NCBI GenBank assembly: GCA_002419285.1
Contig: DIFU01000027.1
Coordinates: 1 to 35,816, forward strand
Reading direction: 5' to 3'
DNA length: 35,816 nucleotides
DNA from: Prolixibacteraceae bacterium UBA5740
GTDB taxonomy: Bacteria; Bacteroidota; Bacteroidia; Bacteroidales; Prolixibacteraceae
Shown piece after piece: positions 5,918 through 14,547 of this stretch. The notes under the pieces were generated by a model. The model made no database searches. It was given only the letters and a program-made list of their open reading frames with translations, and was not told where the DNA came from. Every line of letters begins with the position of its first letter. The stretch's first letter is position 1. Position numbers and translations under genes: made by a program.

Positions 5918-8844
5918 TGGATCTCTATATTATTCGTAAATATCATTAATTCATTAGGTTTATGCAGGACATTGAAATCTGCCTTCACGGTCCATTCCAT
6001 TTCAGATTCCTGATCGTTAGCAGCAATTACATGAAACTTCATTTGAAAATCCCCCGATTTGTCAAGTAGGTTGGACATTTGTTGCTCAATCTTTTTATGG
6101 AATGACACAGGAACAAACAATTTCATGAAATTTTTACCTTTCACTTCATCGAGCTTTTTACCAAAAAACACTTCAGCCGCCATATTGAACCCAAGAATCT
6201 TCCAGTCGGTCGATATTTTCAGTATGACTTTTGATGAATGCTCCATCAGTAAACGGTTCTCCACGCTCAGGTATTTTAGATGCTCTTCAACCAGCTTCAG
6301 GTCAGATACATCAATAAAAGTGATAACAAGGCCGTCGATCCGGTCATCGAAGGTGCGGTAGGGCATAATCCGGATGGAAAACCATCTTCCATCCCGGGTC
6401 GGGATTTGTTTTATGGTGAGGATCAACGTTCGCAGGACTTCACGTGCATCTTCGGCAAGTTCGGGATAAACCAGTTGTGAAACCTGGTCGGTAAACGGAC
6501 GTCCGATATCGCTTTTGATGAGCTTGAAAATCCGGGTTGCCTGGTCGGTAAACCGCCGGATATTTAATTCCTTGTCGAGGAACAAGGTTGCGATGTCGGT
6601 GCTGTTAAGCAGGTTTTTCATGTCGTTGTTGACCCTGGAATAGTCCTCCACCTTGGCCATCAATTCGGCATTGACAGTTTGAAGTTCCTCGTTGAGGCTT
6701 TGCATTTCTTCCTTGGAAGTGGTCAGTTCCTCATTGGTTGATTGCAGTTCCTCATTGGTCGATTGCAGCTCCTCGTTGGTCGATTTCAGTTCTTCCTGAG
6801 AAGTTTGCATCTCCTCGAGTATATTTTGCATCTCTTCGCGCACATGCTGCAACTCCTGCTCGAGCTCGGCTTCGCGGATGCTGGTGGGAGCATTTTCCCG
6901 GCTTCTGTCGTGAGGCACCAAATCATGGGAATGCGGGACATCCGTAAAAATGATCATTAGTTTGCCATATAAAGGCTCGGGCTTCTGAATATATTGAATA
7001 CTGACATTGACGAGCAAGGTACTGCCGTTGGTCCCGATTTTGACATGGTGTATATCCACAGTTTCCTTTTTTGCGACAGCCTTTCGAAAAGCGTATGCGA
7101 AATCGTTTTGAAACCCGGGCCGCAGCATGGCAAAAATGTTCATGTTTGCTTTTCCCACGGCGGGCTCCAGGTATTTCCCCGTTCGTCCGATGATATACAA
7201 AATATCGCCGTTCTCATTTACCAACACACCGGCTGGCGAGAATTTCTGAAGTACGAGTTGTTCGGTAAGCGTTTGAATGTTCATGATGGGTTTTCCAGGT
7301 ACCGTATTTTCAAGATTTCCCAACTTGGGCCTGACGAATGAAGAAGGAAAGTTGAAGAGTTGCTGATTCAGGTTTTCGATTGATCTCCTGAAGATTTTCA
7401 GGCTAGCATCGAGTGGTGAAAAAAGAGGGCTTTGTTCACCAAGGGATTCGGAGGTTCCAAGAACCAGGACTCCTTCATGATTGAGGCTATAGTAGAACAA
7501 GCCCAGCAATTTTCGTTGTAATTCGGGATCAAGATAGATCAGCAGGTTCCGGCATGACAGAATATCGATGTTGGTAAAGGGAGGGTGCATAATTATATTA
7601 TGCTGGGCAAACACGATCATCTCCCTGATCTCAGTATTGATGACATAGCCGTCTTCAGTTTTTGTAAAGAAACGGCTCAGTCTTTGCGCGGATACATCTG
7701 TGGCAATATTTTCGGTAAACAACCCCTTTCGGGCTATCCGAATGGCATCATCATCGAGATCAGATGCAAAAATCTGCATTGACAAACCTTTGTTTGGGAA
7801 TTTCTTTTCAATCACCTCCCTAAAAACTATGGCGAGGGAATAAGCCTCCTCTCCTGTAGAGCAACCCGGGACCCAGGCCCTCAGTTGTGTATTGGGCTCA
7901 ATTTTTTCAATGAGGGCCGGGATAACTTTATCTTTCAGCTTATCCCAAACCTGCGAATCGCGGAAAAAATTGGTTACCCCAATCATTAACTCCTTGAACA
8001 GGATATGCACTTCCTTGGGATTTTCCTGCAGAAAGTGGACATAAGAAGAAATTTCATCGATCTTATGGATGCCCATGCGTCGTTCGATGCGCCGGTAGAC
8101 CGTATTCTTTTTATAAAGCGAAAAATCATTGCCCGTATGCGTTCTCAACAGGATAATGATCTTTTCAAGCGCACTCTTGTCTTTAGTCTCCGGATTAATG
8201 ACGGAGTTATTCAGCGGTACATGATTGAGAAATGATACAAGTTCCAGAGGGAGTTTCTCGGGCGGGGCAATGATGTCGATCAGTCCCGAGTCAATGGCAG
8301 TGCGGGGCATACTGTCAAATCGGGCTGTTTCTGGCTCCTGTGCCAGAACAATCCCATTATTTTCTTTTATGGCACGAACGCCCATGCACCCATCAGAGCC
8401 CATTCCGGACAGGATAATTCCCACAGCGTTATCCCTCTGGTCATCGGCCAGCGATCTCAGGAAAAAATCGACAGGAAGCCGAAGGCCCCGGGCTTCCACA
8501 GGTTCAAACAGGTAGAGAACCCCTTTGAGAATGGACATGGTTTTATTCGGGGGAATGACATAAACAGTGTCGGGTTTCACCTTCATGCGGTCAGCTACCT
8601 GGAAAACAGGCATCGTGCAAATCCGCTGAAGCAACTCGGGGAGCATTCCTTTTTGCGTGGGATCCAGATGCTGGACAATAACATAAGCCAAACCGCTATT
8701 GTTAGGTACATTTTTGAGAAACAGTTCCAATGCCTCCAGGCCGCCGGCTGAAGCGCCGATGCCAACTATAGGCAATCTCCCGGAGTTTTTGCCGTCAGCA
8801 GCAGCAGTTGATATGACTGCTTGTTTAATCTTTGTTGTTTTCAA
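5914..8844 (-). CDS. CheB-CheR-PAS hybrid signalling protein
   Basis: A 976-residue fusion. Residues 23-210 are a CheB methylesterase domain with the catalytic triad present: S32 (GIGASAGG), H59 (VQHLDP) and D151 (GMGSDG). Residues 225-490 are a CheR methyltransferase with TNFFRD, the SAM motif GCSTGEEAYS (327-336) and SCRNLLIYLD. A PAS-like segment (about 525-640), a long coiled coil (655-735) with three near-identical STNEELQ units, and two more PAS domains (740-850, 860-975) follow. CheB lacks the usual receiver domain and there is no kinase domain. No chemoreceptor, CheA or flagellar gene is nearby, so a role outside motility is likely. TTG 8844 is the start: an in-frame TAA directly precedes it and the first internal ATG lies past the CheB active site. 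The gene has its own double-box promoter. Confidence 0.92.
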   Translation of the reverse strand: MKTTKIKQAVISTAAADGKNSGRLPIVGIGASAGGLEALELFLKNVPNNSGLAYVIVQHLDPTQKGMLPELLQRICTMPVFQVADRMKVKPDTVYVIPPNKTMSILKGVLYLFEPVEARGLRLPVDFFLRSLADDQRDNAVGIILSGMGSDGCMGVRAIKENNGIVLAQEPETARFDSMPRTAIDSGLIDIIAPPEKLPLELVSFLNHVPLNNSVINPETKDKSALEKIIILLRTHTGNDFSLYKKNTVYRRIERRMGIHKIDEISSYVHFLQENPKEVHILFKELMIGVTNFFRDSQVWDKLKDKVIPALIEKIEPNTQLRAWVPGCSTGEEAYSLAIVFREVIEKKFPNKGLSMQIFASDLDDDAIRIARKGLFTENIATDVSAQRLSRFFTKTEDGYVINTEIREMIVFAQHNIIMHPPFTNIDILSCRNLLIYLDPELQRKLLGLFYYSLNHEGVLVLGTSESLGEQSPLFSPLDASLKIFRRSIENLNQQLFNFPSSFVRPKLGNLENTVPGKPIMNIQTLTEQLVLQKFSPAGVLVNENGDILYIIGRTGKYLEPAVGKANMNIFAMLRPGFQNDFAYAFRKAVAKKETVDIHHVKIGTNGSTLLVNVSIQYIQKPEPLYGKLMIIFTDVPHSHDLVPHDRSRENAPTSIREAELEQELQHVREEMQNILEEMQTSQEELKSTNEELQSTNEELQSTNEELTTSKEEMQSLNEELQTVNAELMAKVEDYSRVNNDMKNLLNSTDIATLFLDKELNIRRFTDQATRIFKLIKSDIGRPFTDQVSQLVYPELAEDAREVLRTLILTIKQIPTRDGRWFSIRIMPYRTFDDRIDGLVITFIDVSDLKLVEEHLKYLSVENRLLMEHSSKVILKISTDWKILGFNMAAEVFFGKKLDEVKGKNFMKLFVPVSFHKKIEQQMSNLLDKSGDFQMKFHVIAANDQESEMEWTVKADFNVLHKPNELMIFTNNIEIQ
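6716..6795 (-). repeat. 21-bp tandem repeats coding for the hybrid's coiled coil
   Basis: Three to four near-identical 21-bp units encode successive STNEELQ heptads (residues about 685-710) in the CheB-CheR-PAS protein. The repeats keep a strict seven-codon period, so unit number could change by slippage without shifting frame. Confidence 0.6.
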
Positions 8845-8957
8845 TTATTCCAATTCATTAAGAAAATCCAGCCAATTGATTATCAAAAATATGCATTATT
8901 CGGCAGAAAGCATTCCAGGTCGCTTCATACCACAAAATATCCTCTATTTGCAAGCAT

Positions 8958-9021
8958 TAAATATAGGGGCAACGGGCATTTTTGTTTTACATCTTTTTTA
9001 TAAAAATTTACAATATTCCCA
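8958..9021 (-). promoter_or_regulatory. Double-box promoter of the CheB-CheR-PAS gene
   Basis: Read leftward: distal box GAATATTGTAAA (9007-9018), proximal box AAAAGATGTAAA (8986-8997) exactly 21 bp on, a 20-bp gap, then TATATTTA (8958-8965). The leader to TTG 8844 would be about 105 nt. It stands back-to-back with the OmpA promoter at 9041-9107. Confidence 0.65.
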
Positions 9022-9040
9022 CTTTCACACGGGGGTCTGA

Positions 9041-9107
9041 TGTGTGAATATTGCAACATAATTATCTAATTATGTAACACTTTCAACCCTTAACAGGCGT
9101 ATTTTTA
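9041..9107 (+). promoter_or_regulatory. Double-box promoter of the OmpA lipoprotein gene
   Basis: TGTGT, then distal box GAATATTGCAAC (9046-9057) and proximal box TAATTATGTAAC (9067-9078), then 21 bp and TATTTTTA (9100-9107) as -7 element. The predicted transcript starts near 9113, so the leader is very short. Confidence 0.68.
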
Positions 9108-9119
9108 ATTAAATTAAAT

Positions 9120-9800
9120 ATGTCTGAAATGAAAAAAGTAATTGTTAGTTTCCTTGTGATACTTAGTGTTGTAATTCTTCTTCCTGGGTGCGCAACATGG
9201 AATAAAACGCAAAAAGGAGCTGTTGTTGGAACAGCAGCCGGAGGCACCGCAGGTGCCGTCATTGGCAGAGCTTCGGGAAACACAGCCTTGGGAGCCATTA
9301 TTGGAGCGGCCGTCGGTGGTGCATCAGGCGCGATCATAGGCAGGCAGATGGATAAGCAGGCAGAGGAAATTGCCAAGACCGTACCCGATGCCAAAGTTGA
9401 ACGCGTAGGTGAAGGTATCGTGGTGGAGTTTGGAAGCCAAATCCTGTTTGGATTCGACCAGTCGAATTTGTCGCAGGAGGCGAAAACCAACCTGGATAAA
9501 CTGGTAACCGTACTGAACAGTTACCCTGATACCAATATTGAAATCCAGGGTCATACCGACAGCAAGGGAAGTGGTGCCTACAACCAGAACCTGTCGGAAC
9601 AACGTGCAGGCACGGTTTCGACCTACCTGAAAGGTAAGGGAATAGCCTCAAACCGACTAATAACAAAAGGCCTTGGCGAGGCTTTTCCCAAATATGAGAA
9701 TGATACTGAAGCTGGACGAACCGAAAACCGCAGGGTCGAATTCCTGATCACTGCCAACGAAAAAATGAAGGCAGAGGCTGAAGCGGCAAACTCGAATTAA
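9120..9800 (+). CDS. OmpA-family lipoprotein with glycine zipper
   Basis: A 226-residue lipoprotein. The signal peptide ends in the lipobox LLPGC (Cys24). Residues 31-80 form a glycine-zipper segment (GAVIGRASGNTALGAIIGAA), and residues 105-213 are an OmpA C-terminal peptidoglycan-binding domain with FGFDQSNL, IEIQGHTDS, LSEQRAGTVSTYL and GRTENRRVEF. It should tie the outer membrane to peptidoglycan. ATG 9129 (MKKVIVSF) is an alternative start and suits the promoter, which would place the transcript start only about 7 nt before ATG 9120. A beta-barrel gene follows after about 25 bp and probably shares the transcript. Confidence 0.9.
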   Translation: MSEMKKVIVSFLVILSVVILLPGCATWNKTQKGAVVGTAAGGTAGAVIGRASGNTALGAIIGAAVGGASGAIIGRQMDKQAEEIAKTVPDAKVERVGEGIVVEFGSQILFGFDQSNLSQEAKTNLDKLVTVLNSYPDTNIEIQGHTDSKGSGAYNQNLSEQRAGTVSTYLKGKGIASNRLITKGLGEAFPKYENDTEAGRTENRRVEFLITANEKMKAEAEAANSN

Positions 9801-9825
9801 CATGAATTACTCAACTAATAATATA

Positions 9826-10506
9826 ATGATGAAAACAAAATTATTTTCTCTACTGATATTCTTTTCCTTTTCTGCCACCCTCGCATTTTCGCAGGGAACA
9901 GTCGCATCCAAAACCTCATTCGCGGTTTTGGGCGGTGTCAATATGCAGAATTTAAACGGCAAAGACATGGCAGGCAATAAACTCGAAAATGACATGATCA
10001 TCGGGTTCCATGCAGGAGTCAATCTGCAGATGCCTATCGCCCCTGAATTTTATTTTCAGCCCGGCCTAATGTTTGCCACAAAAGGGGCCAAGAACACAAC
10101 CGGCGCCATTGAAAGCACCTACAAGCTTTCGTATGTTGAACTGCCGTTGAACCTGGTTTACAAGGCAGTGGTCGGAAACGGATACTTCATGCTTGGATTT
10201 GGCCCATATTTGGCGTATGGAATTGGCGGTAAAGCCATATATGAAGGCGGCGCCGGAACCATCGAATCGGATATCGAATTCAAGAGCTCGATCGATTCAG
10301 GTGATCCATTGACAACCGTGTATGTCAAGCCATTCGATGCCGGAGCCAATCTCTTTTTCGGCTATGAATTGCCGGCCGGAATTTTCCTGCAACTGAATAC
10401 ACAACTCGGGTTACTTGATATCAATCCCAAAGACGACCGGGTGACTGACAATAAATCATTGCTCAAAAACACAGGGTACGGTATCTCACTTGGATATCGG
10501 TTTTAG
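9826..10506 (+). CDS. Outer-membrane beta-barrel protein (porin-like, OMP_b-brl_2 type)
   Basis: About 226 residues from ATG 9826 or 9829 (MMKTKLFSLLIFF); the frame also opens at 9802, but the extra residues MNYSTNNI are polar and precede the signal peptide. Cleavage is likely after AFSQ. The mature protein has the layout of small Bacteroidota barrels: VLGGVNMQNLNG, GFHAGVNLQMP, YFQPGLMFATKGAK, LSYVELPLNLVYKA, GYFMLGFGPYLAYGIGGKA, and a last strand GYGISLGYRF ending in Phe, as barrel proteins recognised by the BAM machinery do. It follows the OmpA lipoprotein directly and is followed by a strong hairpin. Function beyond the barrel fold is unknown. Confidence 0.8.
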   Translation: MMKTKLFSLLIFFSFSATLAFSQGTVASKTSFAVLGGVNMQNLNGKDMAGNKLENDMIIGFHAGVNLQMPIAPEFYFQPGLMFATKGAKNTTGAIESTYKLSYVELPLNLVYKAVVGNGYFMLGFGPYLAYGIGGKAIYEGGAGTIESDIEFKSSIDSGDPLTTVYVKPFDAGANLFFGYELPAGIFLQLNTQLGLLDINPKDDRVTDNKSLLKNTGYGISLGYRF

Positions 10507-10527
10507 TTTTATACATACATTTTCTAA

Positions 10528-10562
10528 AAAAGGCCGTCGTTGTTGATCAACGATGGCCTTTT
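10528..10562. terminator. Bidirectional rho-independent terminator
   Basis: Arms AAAAGGCCGTCGTTG and CAACGATGGCCTTTT pair over 15 positions with one G-T, around a 5-base loop, and flank with A-runs and T-runs on both strands. It ends the OmpA/barrel transcript 20 bp after its stop. Confidence 0.85.
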
Positions 10563-10687
10563 AAATTTTCAGGAAGGTCAGGCATGAAGGAATCTTCATC
10601 CTCTGCGAATGCACGATTCGGCCGCACTGTAGAATCGTTATGTCCAAGCTTTCTCCACGGTTATAGTAACCCATACCCCACAACAAA

Positions 10688-10721
10688 ATCCGCCGCACCC
10701 TGGTTAAGGAGTACGGCGGAT
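10688..10721 (-). terminator. Probable terminator of the second OmpA gene
   Basis: A perfect 8-bp stem (ATCCGCCG/CGGCGGAT) with an 18-base loop lies 25 bp after the stop codon at 10747 and is followed by TTTTG in the leftward transcript. The T-run is short, so strength is uncertain. Confidence 0.55.
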
Positions 10722-10746
10722 ATACTATGGAAAATTCAATAATGAA

Positions 10747-11565
10747 CTACTGATATAAGAGCTTGTATATTTCCTCCAAATCAGGCGAAAGAATGATTTC
10801 GGTCCTGCGGTTTCCTGCACGACCCTCGAATGAAGAATTCAATTTCACCGGGTGAAACTCACTTCTTCCGGATGCGGTGATCCGGGTTTCGTCAAAACCA
10901 TAATCCTTGGTCAGGATCCTGACGATTGACAAAGCCCTTGCAGTGCTGAGTTCCCAATTATCCTTGAATTTTTTGGTCTTTATGGGCATGTTGTCGGTAT
11001 GGCCTTCAATGTCGACGGTAAAGTCAGTGGTGTTGTTCAAAATAGTAGACAGGGATTTCAACGCCTCTCTGCCTAAAGGATCGACCACATCGCTCCCCGA
11101 CTTAAACAGCAGCTTTTCCTCAAGCGCAACATAAACCTTCCCATCTTTCTCATAAACATTCAGTTCGTCGGATTTATAATTGAACAATGCCTGAGATATC
11201 AGATTTTTCAGACTGGCGCTTTTGTCGGTTTGAGCCTGAATAATATCCTGGAGGACCTTCAAACGGCGGGCCTGGTCCCTGATGGTCATTCCCGATTCGG
11301 AAGAGAGTAACATCAGGTCATTTTGCACAGACGAATACTCCTGCTGTAATGCTTCCTTTTCCTTTAGAAGAACCGAGATGTCTTCATTTAATTCCATTCC
11401 CTGTAGATTACTGGCATTTAATCGATTGAGAATCTCGGAATTTTCATTTTGAAGTCTATTGGCCGTGGCTTCAGAAGCTGCAAATCTTTTGCCCGACACG
11501 CAGGATGTGAATAACATTGCGACCATGAGCACAAAGAACAAGAGGTGATAAATTGACTTTTTCAT
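10747..11565 (-). CDS. OmpA-family lipoprotein with coiled-coil spacer
   Basis: 272 residues from ATG 11565 (MKKSIYHLLFFVLMVAMLFTSC); an upstream TTG at 11595 adds ten residues with no signal character. The lipobox LFTSC makes Cys22 the lipidated residue. Residues 30-130 form a long coiled coil (QNENSEILNRLNAS, LLKEKEALQQEYSSVQNDL). Residues about 150-262 are an OmpA-type peptidoglycan-binding domain (VDIEGHTDNMPIKTK, LSTARALSIVRIL, GRAGNRRTEI), with the NNRR-type arginines present. Unlike the first OmpA protein it has a rod instead of a glycine zipper, which could span a greater membrane-to-wall distance. It is monocistronic, with its own double-box promoter and terminator hairpin. Confidence 0.88.
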   Translation of the reverse strand: MKKSIYHLLFFVLMVAMLFTSCVSGKRFAASEATANRLQNENSEILNRLNASNLQGMELNEDISVLLKEKEALQQEYSSVQNDLMLLSSESGMTIRDQARRLKVLQDIIQAQTDKSASLKNLISQALFNYKSDELNVYEKDGKVYVALEEKLLFKSGSDVVDPLGREALKSLSTILNNTTDFTVDIEGHTDNMPIKTKKFKDNWELSTARALSIVRILTKDYGFDETRITASGRSEFHPVKLNSSFEGRAGNRRTEIILSPDLEEIYKLLYQ

Positions 11566-11595
11566 TTTAACATTTTTAAAGAAGTAATTTGGCAA

Positions 11596-11660
11596 GTAAG
11601 GTCTGAAACCTTGGATATTAATGTGTTACACAATTCGAAAAATGATTTGTAACATTCTCA
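11596..11660 (-). promoter_or_regulatory. Double-box promoter of the second OmpA lipoprotein gene
   Basis: Read leftward: TGTGA, distal box GAATGTTACAAA (11646-11657), proximal box GAATTGTGTAAC (11625-11636), 21-bp gap, and a weak -7 element GACCTTAC (11596-11603). The boxes are well conserved but the -7 match is the poorest of the set. The distal end is 10 bp from the stop codon of the preceding Omp85-like gene. Confidence 0.62.
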
Positions 11661-11669
11661 CATTTCGTT

Positions 11670-13487
11670 TTACCGATAAACTACCGTCCCTGGTTTGCCA
11701 ATTTCAAAATCGCTGAAGCCAAAATCGGTGGTTTGAAAAGAATTCGTTTTCAACACGTTTTTCCCTTTTCCCGGAATGTCGGGATAAAAAGAAATGGAAA
11801 GCTGGAAGGCATTCATTACCAGGTTATCGTTTTTTATCAAAACACCCAAACCGATTTGCGGATAGACCTTGCTTGCCTGAAATCCAGTCTGTTCATTCCC
11901 AAGCATCCCGAGTGAAAAGTTAAAGTAGGGACCAAAATGAAATCCGATAAAATTCCATGGGGCGTAGGATTGTGTCTGAACCGTAAGCAACAGACGATTT
12001 GTGCCTGACAACACCGGGCTGTTAAAACCCAGCAGTCCGTACTCATTATTGATTGTCAGACTGTCGTAGGTCGTTCGGTTGATTCCAAAAACACTCCCCA
12101 ATTTCACAAACTGCCTGAACTTCCAGTTCCCAATTTCCACCAAATGGGTAAAATAGTTTGCACCGGCACTAAAGACCCCCTGCTCAACCTGAGACGTGCG
12201 AAAGAAGGCGCCATATTCATTATTGAGGCTCAGGTATCCCCATCGATAATATTTTCCGGTGGAGAAACGAACCCCAAAATACCTTCGCCATGCATCGTTC
12301 TTTTGCTGGAATCCTCCGGTCAGCGCCAGCACCTTCCCTACTGGAACATCCTCTTTCAACCCAAACTTAAATACATATTTATCCTGAACATATAATCGCG
12401 ATGAGATGCCAATGCTTGCCATAATAAACTTCTCGTCAGTAAAATACTGAAGTGTATCGATGCTTTGGGGAGGCATCTCGAGAAAGCGGATGTTAATATA
12501 ACGAGCTGCCGTGATGAAATTGGTGGTACGCTGTGTTTCGGTATTCCCCTTAAAAAGGGGCATGGCATTTCCAGCCCAGAAATCCTGCACATTGTATTTA
12601 TATGTCATAAAATTCTGCGACCATATGGAATCTTTTCGTCTGTGCAGGGTAAAATTCACACCGGCCGCCCACTTGGCAAGCGGGGAAAAAAATGGCCGGT
12701 CAACGGCAAAGCTCCTGATGAAATTGCCATATTCGTCGGTTCCATAATGGAGTGACGAGTTGATGTAGGTATTGTAGATATTGGGAATATAATACTTCGT
12801 TCGGAAAGCAGCCCTGTCCTTTTCGTGGTTCCAGATAAATTCATTCCGGAACTCATGCCCTAATCCCATGAAATTATTGTCTCTCAGACTGACTGAGATC
12901 CTATCGCCCGAAAAGGCCCCATCGGGGATGATGCTCCATGAATCGAGTTCGCGAATGAATACGTCAACCGAATCAGGTATGCCCCCTGCTGACTGGAAAT
13001 CGAACGACACATCGGTAACATAGGCCATGCTGCGAATGAGTCGCTCGGATTCCTTGACCAAAAGGGAATCGAAAGGCTGTCCCTTATGAAAAAGCAGCAG
13101 GTGTCGGATGGTTATCCCGGAAGTCCGGACATGTAACCGGTTTCCGGTCTTTGACAGGAAATTCAAAGATGCGGGAATGGTATCGCCAATGGAGTTTCCG
13201 AATGGGTCGAGGGTTTCAATGAAAATGTTCCGTATCGGCTTTCCTTCAAATAATCCAAAAGGCTTAGGCTGAATTCTCTTGTTGACGATTTTTATCAGGG
13301 GAGGTGGGGCTACCGGCTTGAAGAATAACCGGAACATGAACTGGGTGAATTTATTTTTGTCGGAGTATGTTTCTATGTTTTCATAAAGATGGGTTGTGTC
13401 AGTCAGGGCTGTAATTTCAGCAGCCGCCACTTCCCCGGTAGCCAACAATGAGAAGAAGATTAGAGTCGATACAAATCCGAACCTCAT
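11670..13487 (-). CDS. Omp85/BamA-like outer-membrane protein, last gene of the Mla operon
   Basis: 605 residues with a signal peptide (1-23). Residues about 85-190 look like one or two POTRA-type modules: IRNIFIETLDPFGNS, a conserved LLLFHKGQPFDSLLVKESER segment typical of the final POTRA before Omp85 barrels, then VTDVSFDFQ. From about 200 the sequence is barrel-like (ISVSLRDNNFMGLGHEFRNE, with NFMGLGHE like the first Omp85 strand). It lacks the full five-POTRA length of BamA (about 800 residues). It lies 76 bp after the MCE gene in the same direction, so it may be the outer-membrane partner of that lipid transporter. No MlaA-type lipoprotein is present. The barrel is supported; the transport role is inference. 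Confidence 0.75.
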   Translation of the reverse strand: MRFGFVSTLIFFSLLATGEVAAAEITALTDTTHLYENIETYSDKNKFTQFMFRLFFKPVAPPPLIKIVNKRIQPKPFGLFEGKPIRNIFIETLDPFGNSIGDTIPASLNFLSKTGNRLHVRTSGITIRHLLLFHKGQPFDSLLVKESERLIRSMAYVTDVSFDFQSAGGIPDSVDVFIRELDSWSIIPDGAFSGDRISVSLRDNNFMGLGHEFRNEFIWNHEKDRAAFRTKYYIPNIYNTYINSSLHYGTDEYGNFIRSFAVDRPFFSPLAKWAAGVNFTLHRRKDSIWSQNFMTYKYNVQDFWAGNAMPLFKGNTETQRTTNFITAARYINIRFLEMPPQSIDTLQYFTDEKFIMASIGISSRLYVQDKYVFKFGLKEDVPVGKVLALTGGFQQKNDAWRRYFGVRFSTGKYYRWGYLSLNNEYGAFFRTSQVEQGVFSAGANYFTHLVEIGNWKFRQFVKLGSVFGINRTTYDSLTINNEYGLLGFNSPVLSGTNRLLLTVQTQSYAPWNFIGFHFGPYFNFSLGMLGNEQTGFQASKVYPQIGLGVLIKNDNLVMNAFQLSISFYPDIPGKGKNVLKTNSFQTTDFGFSDFEIGKPGTVVYR

Positions 13488-13563
13488 GATACACCTGTTT
13501 TAGGCTCCCTGAAACAGCCCACATTTAGCCACACCCGGCGACCAGAATGAAGGCGGACGGGAC

Positions 13564-14523
13564 TTACTCCTTATCCTCCCGCAACTTCTTTTCAGCCTCC
13601 TGTTGCTTCTGTTGCTCCAGTTCAAGTTCCTTTGCCTTGGCCTGTTTCTTGAAGTATCCCCTGAATAGGAAGTTGTGTTTGAGGGCTTCCATATTTTCAT
13701 TCAGCCCCTTGCTGCTTTCCTTGAGTTGATAAATCGTTTCGTCAATGTTGTTGACAATGGTTGTATCCTTGATCAACATTCCAATGGCCCCTTCGCCATT
13801 GTTGATTTTCATCATGATTTCACCAAGCTGGTCAGAGGCAACCTCCGTTTTGGCAACGGTGGCTTGCAAGCCAACCATAAAGGCAAACACATTTTCTTTG
13901 GTAACCTCAATGGTTTCATCCAAACCTTCTGAGCTTTTCTTAAAGTTCTCAATGGTTAAATTCACATTTTCGGCAATGGTTGAGTCCTGTATCAACCGGC
14001 CAAGCATGCCTTGCCCGCTGTTGATATTCATCATGATTTCGGCCAGCTGCAGGGTGATCACCTCGGCATTGACGGCAGTATTCTGCAACGACACCATGAT
14101 GGCATCGGTTTCGACAGGTTCTTTCGAAAGTATGTGTTGACCATCGCGGGCAACCGGTGATTCGAGTGTACCCTGGGTAATGATCAGGACGCGGTCGCCA
14201 ATGATCCCTTCAGAGCCGATGCTCGCCTCGCTGTCGGCCTTAATGAATTCCTGCACATTCTTCCTGATCAGCATATCAACACGGACGGTAGAGTCGTTGA
14301 TGATGCTGATGTTATCCACAATGCCCACATTGATTCCCGAGAACCTGACATTGTTGCCAACCTGCAGGCCGCTGACATTGTAAAAGTTGGTTATGACCTT
14401 AAACACAGGGTTGAACAAGTTCTGTTGTTGGCCAATAAAGAAAATCGCAATCACAAAAATTGCAATTCCGCCGACAATAAACATTCCTAACCGTGCTTTG
14501 AAGGCAGGTGTGTGCTTATCCAT
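13564..14523 (-). CDS. mlaD: MCE-family lipid-binding protein (MlaD-like)
   Basis: 319 residues: a single N-terminal membrane helix (residues 12-31), an MCE domain (about 38-118; FKVITNFYNVSGLQVGNNVR, FSGINVGIVDNI, IGDRVLIITQG), then a helical tail. The tail has an internal duplication: residues 148-212 and 222-285 align well (LAEIMMNINSGQGMLGRLI against LGEIMMKINNGEGAIGMLI). Proteins of this family form rings that carry phospholipids between inner and outer membrane, working with an MlaE permease and MlaF ATPase, which are encoded just upstream. The C terminus is lysine- and glutamate-rich. The order E-F-D and gaps of 15-25 bp indicate one operon. Confidence 0.9.
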   Translation of the reverse strand: MDKHTPAFKARLGMFIVGGIAIFVIAIFFIGQQQNLFNPVFKVITNFYNVSGLQVGNNVRFSGINVGIVDNISIINDSTVRVDMLIRKNVQEFIKADSEASIGSEGIIGDRVLIITQGTLESPVARDGQHILSKEPVETDAIMVSLQNTAVNAEVITLQLAEIMMNINSGQGMLGRLIQDSTIAENVNLTIENFKKSSEGLDETIEVTKENVFAFMVGLQATVAKTEVASDQLGEIMMKINNGEGAIGMLIKDTTIVNNIDETIYQLKESSKGLNENMEALKHNFLFRGYFKKQAKAKELELEQQKQQEAEKKLREDKE

Positions 14524-14547
14524 TTTTTATGGTATTAATATTATATC

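Noticed and set aside
5582..6013. 143-codon open frame on the plus strand
   Set aside because: Antisense across the PAS gene and the end of the CheB-CheR hybrid; no start signals or domain.
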